Assembly: GCA_033807695.1 (NCBI GenBank)
Contig: CM066303.1
Span: 1,798,001 to 1,862,000, forward strand
Direction: 5' to 3'
DNA length: 64,000 bases
Origin: Daedaleopsis sinensis
Lineage: Eukaryota > Basidiomycota > Agaricomycetes > Polyporales > Polyporaceae
The notes under the pieces are model-generated. The model was not told the DNA's origin. It was given only the letters and a program-made list of their open reading frames with translations, and did no database searches. Shown here in pieces: positions 22,440-31,270 of the stretch. Made by a program: the position numbers and the translations under genes. Each line of letters starts with the position of its first letter. The stretch's first letter is position 1.

Positions 22440-25400
22440 GTTCTGTGAGTGTCCGGTTCGAAACACACTCACAAATGCATAACTCACCTCGATCGACGCG
22501 CAGAGCACCGTCCACTATCGCAAATCTCCAAGACTGTGAGCATATGACAAATGCGAGGGCGCAGGATCCGGCCACCCACGAGTCCCGGCATGGTGGAACG
22601 GGGTACCGAGCACGTCCTCGCGACCGATGTCTCCTATCCTCCGCTCTCGTCCCCGTTTCTCTCTGAGCATCGTCTAATCGCCCAGGACAGGTCGACGACG
22701 CGCTCCAGTGCGCAATCTCTTGCCCCATACGCACACATTTGCTCCCTGCTGGCACCTCTCATGCCGTCACCCGGATCTCGCGCGTCCGCTCTGTACTGGC
22801 AACCCTCAGCCTCTCTCCCTCCAGCACTCATCTCGTCGGACACGACCTGTGCTATGTGACAGGCGCCTTACGGCGATGTCTGCAAGCTCTCTATGTGCGC
22901 GCTCTCGGGTTGCGCGTACGTACGCTACCGTACGCGTCCAGCTCGCTCATATCCTCTGCATAGGCCACAGGGACAGGCACGACCACCCCGCGCGCGGAAA
23001 ACGTACGTCCCGGCCCTCTGCCGTCCACGCACACCTCTCCTGCGTGCTGGACGCAATGGACGTGCCGCAGTCGCCTCCGTCCTAGACGTGCTCAGTAAGG
23101 CGTCACACATATGATCATATCAATTAAACCACATACCACTGTCCGATACGGCCCGACGGTACGGCATTTTAAAAGCCAGGTGAGCGTCGAGCGACCGCTG
23201 TGCATGGAGCACCGGGTCAGCAAGATTTGACGACCCGCATCCGCATCCGCAACAGACGCGATCCGGCCCGCACGCATGGAGTCGCGTACAGCAGTCAGGT
23301 GCGATACGACGTCCCTGCAAAGTCTGGTTGAGTGTCAGTGCGCCAGCAACCGCTGGGAGCTAAGCTATCGGTAACTCACGAAGATCTCGCTAGGTGAGCC
23401 GTGAGCTCGGACGCCACCCAGGTCAGTCCGACGCCTCGAGCGTGTTCGGTTCTGAAAGCCTTCGGTAAGACACGAAGCGACACCGACGAAATGGGTCACC
23501 GTGACCTACCACACCTTACGGCCTGCCGTGCACGCTGCTAACGGTCACCCGTCGCCCATAGCGAAGTCGCCGGTTGGTGAGTGAGTATACACTGTCGCTA
23601 CATGAGCTCAGTGATCTACCATGCAGGCTGGGTAGCGTGCGCGGGATCAAACTCGCGATCGCGTCCGGCGGCCCGTGTCCGTGGACAGCACAGTCGCCGC
23701 CGTCGGGGTGCAGCAGTTCATGTGAGGTGCAGTGCCACGTCCCTGCACAGTACTGTGAGTGTCCCGTTCGATCCAATGAGTGCATGGCTCACCGCATATG
23801 CCACGGTCATGAAGACCGGACGACCCCGCATCCGCAACAGACGCGATCCTCCGTCGTCTTCGCATAATCGGCCCGCACGTACGGGGTCGCGTACAGCAGT
23901 CAGGCACGACGACGTTCCTGCAAATTCTCGGTGAGTGTCAGCGAGCGAGCGACCGGTGGGAGGCCACTTACCAACACCCTGCTAGGTGACACCCCGGACA
24001 CCGGTCGGCCGGACGACTCGAACGTAATCGTGGCCGGCCTTGGTGAGACACGAAGCGACGCCGGAGAAAGTGCACCACCTGCCCCTCCTCACGGCCTGCT
24101 GTGCGCGCTGGTGACGGTCGCGCGTCCCCCATGGACAGATCACCGGCCGGTGATCAAGTATACACTTCTGCTACACGAGCTCGGTGAATAAAGCTAATCT
24201 GGCACACAAGCTTAGTAGGGACTCACATACCTCTTTCCAGGAGGCGACTCGCGAGCGCGTCCACCGGTCCGTGTCCGAGGACTGTCGACAGCGTGCTCGC
24301 AGCGTCCATGCGACGTGCAGTGCGATGCGCCTGCGCAATCATGTGAGTCCCCGGTTCGATTCAATGAGCGCATGGCTCACCTCGGTAGACCCGCGTATGC
24401 TGTACGCGATCAGCTGTAGTGAACTGGCAGGACTGTGAGTGTCCGATGAACGCAAGTGCAAGACTAGCCACTCACCCGTCCGACCTGCCAGTACCCGATG
24501 AGTCACGCACGTGGAACTAGCTGTCGCGGCTCAGGTCATGCAGGTTGAGTATACGCTGTCGCTATACGAGGTCAGTGATCTCCCATGCAGGCTGGGTACC
24601 GTGTACATACCTGTGTCTGGGATCAAATTCGCGACCGCGTCCGGCGGCCCGTGTTCGTGGCTAGCCACGTCGGCCGCCCCTGACGTGCAGCAGTCCAGGT
24701 GAGGTGCAGCGCCACGTCCCTATACAGTACTGTGAGTGTCCAGTTCGATCCAGTGACATGAGTGCGTGACTCACGCGATCCACCGTCGTCTTCGCATAAT
24801 CGGCGCGCACGTACGGAGTCGCGCACAGCAGTCAGGCACGATATGACGTCCCGTCCCTACAAAGTCTCGGTGAGTGTCAGCGACCGACCGACAGCGGGAG
24901 CCCAGCTATCGGCCACTCACCAACACCCTGCTAGGTGACACCCCGGACACCGGTCGGCCGGACGACTCGAGCGTGGTCGTGGCCGGTCACCGTCGGCTCC
25001 GAAGGCCTTTGGTGAGGCACGAAGCGACGCCGGACAAAGTGCATCACCTGCCCCTCCTCACGGCCTGCTGTGCACGCTGGTGACGGTCGCCCATCGACAG
25101 CTCGCCGGCCGGTGACTTTTGCTACACAAGCTCGGTGAATGACGCTGATCTGGCACGCTAGCTAAGGACGCACATACCTCTGTCCGGGATTCGACTCGCG
25201 AGCGCGTCCACCGGTCCGTGTCCGTGGACAGCAACGTCGGCCGTCGACGGCGTGCTGGCAGCGTCCATGCAACGTGCAGTGCGACGCGCCTGCGCAATCA
25301 TGTGAGTCCCCGGTTCGATTCAATAAGCGCATGGCTCACCTCGGTAGACCCGCGTAACACGCGGGATCGTCTGCAGAGAACCGGCGGGACTGTGAGTGTC

Positions 25401-25445
25401 TGACGAATGCAGGCACAAAACTGGGTACTCGCCTGCAGTCCTGTG
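22440..25445 (+). repeat. Degenerate tandem array with GTGAGT...CTCAC modules
   Basis: Related blocks recur: 23219-23340, 23816-23940 and 24770-24880 (CAACAGACGCGATCC, GTCGCGTACAGCAGTCAG); 23598-23797 and 24557-24780; 23934-24160 and 24868-25090; 24170-24440 and 25118-25395. The main unit is about 930-960 bp with a partial earlier one. Within it, GTGAGT is followed 25-50 nt later by ACTCAC or GCTCAC at least nine times. Short open frames are not conserved between units. It is directly followed by the second copy of the 2.5-kb repeat. Confidence 0.75.
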
Positions 25446-25524
25446 GTACGTCACAGCGCGGCAGGTCGCACCGTCGGGGGATTGCGACCATTCGAGTCAC
25501 CGGTCTACGTGCTCGGAATGGCCT

Positions 25525-28060
25525 CTAATCACAAGTAAGGTACTGACTGCAGATAGCATGAGCGTACGTACCTGGTGCAAGTCCCCGGGCCGGCATTCTA
25601 AAGCAAATATCGTGTATTAGATCAGGCACGCAATATAATGCATAAACGACGTACACGCGAGTCCGAGATTGCGATACGTGCATGACGTCGTCGCGGACGC
25701 GCCCGACACGACGTGCGCAGTCCGCCCGACATTGTCCTCGACGAGGAGGCGGGACGCAGACGGGCCGGGAGTATGTGTGTAGGCCCAGACGAAGTGAGAG
25801 ACGGGGCGAGGGAGCCCAGAGCGAGAGCGGGAGAGGGGAGGGAGAGGGGTGAGTGCCGTTTGCAGCTCACGCAGCCCGCTACTTATACGCCCCCGGCTCG
25901 GACAGGATGGCCCGTGCACGCAGCCCCCGCTTGCACCCCCATATCCACCGTGGGCCCCGCGCAGTCTGGGCACGGACGTGCGGACCAACCAGCGCACGCC
26001 ACGGCCGGGCGTGCGACGCCAGCTAGCTAGTGCGTTTCGCGAGTCCCCGCACTATTCAGCCTGCGCACGAGATGTACAGGAAGTTCGCGCTTGGCGGTGT
26101 CGGCTCGTACGCGCGCGCTCGGCTCGCGTTGATTGCACTTCGGTAAGTGACGGGCGGAGCGAGGTGCGAAATTGCGAAGGTGCGGACGTCCGGGGCAGCG
26201 GGACGGGGTGCGCGGGGCTGCATCAGGGCTGCATCCCCCGTTTTCCACCCTCGCCTTCGAGATCTGGGGTGTTCGTTGGGCGACAGGCGAGCTGGGGTGC
26301 GCTCCTGTCGGGGTTGTGCCCTCGTGCTGGTGCTCTGTCGTACGACGCATTACTGGCGGTCGACGGAGTGCGAGGGGAGAGTGCCCTGCTCCGGGGTCTG
26401 AGTCGCGCGACATGCACTGCGCTGTGCGCGAGGCCCAAGGCTCGACGTACTCATACAGACCCGGGGAGCAGAGACGTCTGCCGAGAAGACAAGTGAGCGG
26501 GGAGATGGAACAGGTGAGCAGGCGGGACCCGATCTCAACTATCGCAGTACGCGCTACCGCGCCGCCTGTACTTGGTACACCGGCTCGCTACATACTATCC
26601 GTGCGAACCGGTCCGAACTGACTCGCTCTTTTTGCAGATCCATGCGGAATACACACGCACGCACGAGTGCTCGACACGATGGTATCGTCCTGTGAATAGC
26701 ATAGAGAGGGCGGCACCGTGCGCTACTCGCAGAACCCGATCTCTGTCCGGGTGCGTGCCATACCGACTGTACCTGTTGCGGCTCGCCGCCTAACGAGCAT
26801 GCATGAACTGGTCCAACTCGCTCTGCATTCAAACGTCTGCGTGAATACACACGCTCACAAGCGTGCTTGACACGGCGGACGTCATTCTGCGAGCGGCTGC
26901 TATCGCGCGTCGGCCTGTTCATTTGCACACCCGCGCACTCCTTCCTCTCCGAGTCGTCCGTGCACGACGTCTCTGTGTCCCCGGTGCGCCAGTGCGCGGG
27001 TCCGGACGCGTCAATGAGGCAGACTTCGCATCCTGTGTGCCGTGAACTGGTCCGCGGTTTGCATCATGGACTGGGGTTCTCACTGTGCCCACCCCGGCAC
27101 GCTCAGGAGTCCTTCGGGATGTACCATGATCGATCCACAGATGTAGGTATATTAATCGTTCTTTGTTAGACTCGGGCTCACGAACACAGCACAGAGCATG
27201 GGTGTACATGCTGAGTCGGTCATCTCGGACTCATACCGGGTCGCACACACGACCGACTCGCGAAGGATCCTTAACAGTAATCTGCAGCACAATTGCGCAG
27301 GACTCACATTCAATCGACCTCTCGTATACTTATGTGTTCTTATGCACTGCTCCGGTGGCAGAGGGATTCTGCAACAATAGTATAGAAGATCGACGGCCAC
27401 ACAATGCGCCGAATAACAATACTTGTATTCCGTAGACCGTGTATGTGTATTAGAGCAGTCCTCCCTAATGATCATGCTACTGCCAGACACAGCTACTTCC
27501 GTGCAGTACGATTTGCAGATTTGCATGCACGTCTGACTCGAGGAGGGACTCGGACTGGTACTCACCTTGCTGTAGACAGCTACCACGAGGATCATCTGTG
27601 GGGTGGACCGTGGCAGGTCCTCCGGAGGGTATAATCATGATGCATGCCCGGGATATGTGCTAGAGACGGCCCAAAAATGATGTTGGGGAGCATGGCAATG
27701 ATTAGGAACATACTACTATTGATGCACAATGGCAGTTCTGATCACAAAGTGCGGTAGAAAATAGAGGAGAGCGAAGTTGCGGGATACCTGTAGCAGGGCT
27801 CAAAAAACTATGGAGTTGTCGGCAAGTGAGAATATTGCAGCAACACTTGTAAGGTGTATCAAGTAGTAGTAGTGAGCTCAGCGGTGTGTAGAGTGGTAGT
27901 GACATGTCAAGGGGGAGCCTCGGGACGACAGGACCAACTGGTCTGAAGCCTCTTGCTACGTCGACGGTGGTCCGTCACCGTGACATCGTACCACTGGAGT
28001 GATTTCTGTGAAGCGGAAGCGACGGGGAGTAGTCCCGCATCATAATACATCACGCTAGCC
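25525..28060 (+). repeat. Long non-coding repeat, copy B
   Basis: Second copy of the sequence at 155-2620, same orientation, with scattered substitutions and small indels (for example a 10-bp loss near 26945). Similarity ends just before 28061, where the E2 LTR begins. The copy therefore predates the E2 insertion or served as its target. Confidence 0.8.
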
Positions 28061-28260
28061 TGATGTAAAGGCCGCGAGGCGTTAATACCCCGGTATTAAC
28101 GCCTAGTGGCTGTGCTGGCGTCTCGAACCATGGACTACCGCTTATATCATCACTGTGGCTGAAGTACTGTACAGTTATCATGTAGTGTATCCGCGTATCA
28201 GGGGAAGAGAGAGGACAACTCTCTCTTCACCCCCCGTTGTACACGTCTCCTGAATATACA
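28061..28260 (+). repeat. Putative 5' LTR of E2 (200 bp)
   Basis: TG...CA ends, short length typical of some fungal Ty3-type elements, PBS-like TGG four bases downstream. Contains a perfect 28-bp palindrome. Confidence 0.5.
28077..28104. other. Perfect palindrome in the E2 LTR
   Basis: AGGCGTTAATACC, two C, then the exact reverse complement GGTATTAACGCCT: 13-bp arms with a 2-nt centre. Could form a cruciform or bind a dimeric regulator. Confidence 0.9.
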
Positions 28261-28264
28261 GGCT

Positions 28265-28279
28265 TGGACGAGTCACGAC
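28265..28279 (+). other. Candidate primer-binding site of E2
   Basis: TGGACGAGTCACGAC, starting with the TGG complementary to tRNA 3' CCA, four bases after the inferred LTR end. The tRNA was not identified. Confidence 0.45.
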
Positions 28280-28347
28280 TAGGGCGAGGAGTAGACTCTG
28301 TGCATTTACATCTTTTTTGACTCGCCTCGTACTCAATTCTAGGCGAC

Positions 28348-29225
28348 ATGTCTTTCTCAGGCGACGCTTCGAATTCCCACCAGGCCGGCAATCCAAACGC
28401 GGATCCCACGACGAGGACCAATCCCTCGTCGCGAAGCACTCCGGCCGGAAGCTTCGCCACCGCCCCGACAGCTCCCCGGGCCCCGTACGTAACAGACGTA
28501 CCGGACCAGGAACTGGGCCGGGGCGACAACTCAACATCAACGATTTCGCCGACTCCCCGAGGAGGACGGACCACCCCGCTGATCCGAGGCGCCCCCGGTG
28601 AGTCCCCCGAAATCCATCAACCAAATCCAACCATATCCCCGGCCGCGTTCGCGGTCAGTGCGTCGCAGATGGAAGCGGCGGCAGCGTCGAGTGATCGACG
28701 CCCCACCCATTCCCCTGCGACAACCGAGGAAAGGCAGAACCGGGTGGCAGAAGTTGTCACGCAAAGCCAGTTAGCTTTGCGTGAACAAATGTATCTGCGC
28801 ACCCAACAGCTTACCGAGCATGGCCACGAGTTAAATCAACTTCAAGCCCGCTCCACGGTAGTGATCCAGGAGTACGCCGATGAGGTACGAGCCGCACACG
28901 CCCGTACCAATCGCGCACTCCAGGACAACCAAAACATGATCCGCGATGTCGAGCAGACCATCGCGGAGGCGCGACTGCTACTAGGGCTACCTCCACTTTC
29001 GGAGATAGCCCAGCGCCGCAACATGGAGTTCAAGCCAGGCCCCCCAACTAACAATACGGAGCAAGACTCGGCGTCGCACGCGGTAGCCGAGTCTACGAGC
29101 TCGCACGCGCGACAGTCTGGCGAGAGTCTTGACGAATACGACGCGCGAATCACGCGCGCCGTACGACATCAAGGTCGCAACCGGCAGGCCATCCAGCCGA
29201 ATGTGGACGAGGTGCTCCATGCCGC
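28348..29225 (+). pseudogene. E2 gag, N-terminal part (292 codons), split by E1
   Basis: ATG at 28348 opens a frame to the E1 junction. It encodes a Ser/Thr/Pro-rich start, then a long coiled-coil-like helix (EERQNRVAEVVTQSQLALRE to EVRAAHARTNRALQDNQNM). The frame ends mid-codon at GCC-GC and continues at 42081 as GCG-AAC-GCA, so the uninterrupted gag would be about 731 residues. After the junction the frame runs on into the E1 LTR and stops at 29415. Confidence 0.8.
29222..29225. other. Target-site duplication CCGC, left copy
   Basis: CCGC directly before the E1 LTR (29226) is repeated directly after the right LTR (42077-42080). A 4-bp duplication fits a Ty3/Gypsy-type integrase. Confidence 0.8.
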
Positions 29226-29972
29226 TGATACGTCAACCGTAGATCTAAGGCTGATACCAACCAGAAGACCACAGAAGAACAAGAAAAGCGGGGAGTCCAG
29301 TCGATTCCCAATCACAGCGGCGAGCCGAGAGAGCGTCGACGGGTCAAGGAGGGACAAGAGGCGGACGACTACGTCGAGGAGACCGCCGAGAGTCGGCGTC
29401 GCGCCAACCGTGTAGGACGACGCTGAGGGAGTCACGGCAGGGCGCCGGGCGAGTCTGTGCGAGTGGAGACGGACGTAGAGCGACGAAGCGTAGGCGACAG
29501 TAGAACGGACGATCCAGACTAAAGAGAACGCAGCGTAGAGGCCGAAGAGCGCGTCGACGACGACGGTCGGCGTTCCCGACATCGCCGAAATCCGTACTCT
29601 GGAGGGGAAAACCAAAACTGAATTCCAAGACACTACTGCGCGAACTAAGTACTACCGCCGTGACGAACGGCCGGTCCCGCGTGATACAACCCGCCGTCTG
29701 ACTAACAACCCGCCGCTATCTGAGACCCTGCGTCCCCTGGCCCTAAACCTCGCCCCAGCGCCTACCAACCTTCTCGTCGTGACGGTGGCTGTGCTTCCGT
29801 GTCGCGCCGTCCCAGCCTCGTCCCGTACTGCTAGCCGTCGGGGGTGCGCGGTCCACGTCTCCGTCGGTGGCGAGTCGGCGCTGGTCCTACCGCCGTGGCG
29901 TCGGCGGTCAGGCTGTCGGCGATGGCCGCTGAGGCTCGAAAATACAGGGCTGGGCCTGTGGGGCACCCAACA
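29226..29972 (-). repeat. E1 copy 1 left (3') LTR
   Basis: 747 bp, TGATACG...CCAACA on the plus strand. Contains the beginning of the gag frame on its minus strand, as do all five LTR copies. Confidence 0.95.
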
Positions 29973-29985
29973 CCTCCTCCCCACC
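29973..29985 (-). other. Polypurine tract of E1 copy 1
   Basis: GGTGGGGAGGAGG on the minus strand directly abuts the 3' LTR. It fixes the element's orientation. Equivalent tracts at 45982-45994 and 61991-62003. Confidence 0.85.
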
Positions 29986-30053
29986 GAAACCTGGACTGTC
30001 CCCAGTCCCCTGTCTTGTCTCGGAGGGCGGGTGGCGGCCGGTGGGGGCTCCTC

Positions 30054-30091
30054 CCGACCCGAGGGTCGGACGGAGGCGCCGTCGTATAAAG
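30054..30091 (+). promoter_or_regulatory. Promoter of antisense gene A: palindrome plus TATA box
   Basis: A perfect inverted repeat CCGACCC-GA-GGGTCGG (30054-30069) lies 15 bp before TATAAAG (30085-30091), which is 43 bp before the gene A ATG. The palindrome begins and ends with CCG/CGG triplets, the half-site type read by Zn2Cys6 proteins. Same arrangement at 46063-46100 and 62072-62109. Confidence 0.6.
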
Positions 30092-30134
30092 TAGGGCGGC
30101 CTGATCTTCTAGAGTCCCCGAGCGAAATCTCACT

Positions 30135-30712
30135 ATGCCCCACGCCCTCTCCGCCAAGTTCTCGCCCGAAACCCGTCGCCTCGCCGGCGAACTGACCGTC
30201 CCCGCCGAGGCACATCTCCTTCGCCTTATCAACGAACTGGAAGACCTCGCGAGCTCCGGGAACGCGGACGAGGACGACTCGGCGGCGTACGCGGAGCAGT
30301 TGGGAGATGCCCTGGTGCGTGGTCCGTAGCGTCTGTTCGTGTCGCCCTAAGGGCGACGGGGGAGTAGATCACCGTCTATACGCTCCAAGGCGACCCGGAG
30401 GACACCGTGCGCTACGTCCAACGTATCAAGGACGCCGCGAACCGCGTCCCGAACGCCGCTGCGATCTACGCCCGAGTCGACACCGCCGTGTTGCGGACGC
30501 GCCGAGGCTTCCGGCTCGCCGAGCTGCGCGCCGAAGTCGGCTTGCTCTCCTTGGAGCTAGCCACTCTCCGCGAAGTTAGCTGCGCCGTCGATCGTCTTGG
30601 GAACTCCCGCTCTACGCTAGCCCTCCGGCACGACGTTCTCCGTCGGCGTATCACCGACGACCTGGACGTCGCGCAGCGCGCGCTCGCGGCTCTGGAGCAA
30701 AACGACGAGTAG
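30135..30712 (+). CDS. E1 antisense gene A, coiled-coil protein, 174 aa, 2 exons
   Basis: Exons 30135-30314 and 30368-30712 join in phase around a 53-nt intron (GTGCGT...GAGTAG) that contains a 7-bp hairpin GTCGCCC-TAA-GGGCGAC. The product is acidic, with no signal peptide or membrane segment. Residues about 108-172 form a strong helix/coiled coil (AELRAEVGLLSLELATLREV). It lies on the plus strand, opposite to gag-pol, 162 bp inside the 3' LTR. Its first intron sits after ...GDAL just as gene B's first intron sits after ...FEEL, with the same GTGCGT donor, so the two may be distant paralogues. No known family is recognised. Confidence 0.75.
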
Positions 30713-30792
30713 GGTGTCGGACCGAAGGTGGAGTTGTCGGGGTGACGCGCGGTCGGGGCCAGGAGTGGCTGGGAGTGGGTAAGGGGGCTCGG

Positions 30793-30810
30793 CGGTCGTA
30801 GCCACGACCG
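30793..30810. promoter_or_regulatory. Inverted repeat CGGTCGT-N4-ACGACCG between genes A and B
   Basis: Perfect 7-bp arms; read as half-sites it is CGG-N12-CCG, the geometry bound by Zn2Cys6 dimers such as Gal4-type proteins (N11 in Gal4). Gene B encodes such a cluster. Binding is inference. Confidence 0.45.
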
Positions 30811-31094
30811 TCGGGGGCCCCTGTGTAGCATGTACCTAGCACGGCAGCCTAATCCCCAACTAGGGCTCTTCTCCACGGCTGAACGGCTCCGGAGTCCCCG
30901 GTCTTCGAGCGGCTTCGATGTGCGCGCGGAGCGCCCAGCGAATTCTCTGGCAGATCTGGGAAGCCCCTCCAGCGCGGCGACCTCGTCCTTGTACGGTAGG
31001 TCGAAGCCCATATCGGGCGGGGCTGCGCTGATCGACTCGTCGCCTGTCACCGCGTCCTCTATCAGCCTCGGCGACCTCGTCGAACCCGGGGTGG

Positions 31095-31146
31095 GCGCGA
31101 ACGTTCGCGCGACCCCCTTACGCATAAAAGGGGGCGCGATCGCGCC
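31095..31146 (+). promoter_or_regulatory. Promoter of antisense gene B: two palindromes around a TATA-like box
   Basis: GCGCGAACGTTCGCGC (31095-31110) and GGCGCGATCGCGCC (31133-31146) are perfect palindromes on either side of CATAAAAG (31123-31130). A C/T-rich initiator-like stretch leads to the ATG at 31271. Conserved at 47104-47155 and 63113-63164. Confidence 0.6.
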
Positions 31147-31270
31147 TCTTCTCCGGCCCCGCTTCTCCTCGCTGCGCTCTCCCTTACTGCTTCCCTCTTC
31201 GCTGCTCTCGCGCTTGCCTCCTCTCTCGTTGTCCCTTCCCTCTGCTTCTTCCGCCGCTCCTACTTCCGGC

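Larger units (their letters stand above)
28061..29225 (+). mobile_element. E2 LTR retrotransposon, 5' part (LTR, PBS, start of gag)
   Basis: E2 begins TGATGTAAAGG at the edge of the 2.5-kb repeat. The inferred LTR ends ...AATATACA at 28260. A primer-binding-like TGGACGAGTCACGAC follows at 28265, then gag from 28348. E2 is interrupted after 29225 by E1. It resumes at 42077 with reading frame preserved once the 4-bp target duplication is removed. Its 3' LTR is not in the window, so the LTR limits are inferred from TG/CA ends and PBS alone. Confidence 0.7.

Noticed and set aside
24341..24386. tRNA-like B box (GGTTCGATTC) in the satellite modules
   Set aside because: The T-arm does not pair (CCCCG against CAATG), no A box or acceptor stem is present, and other modules lack the motif.
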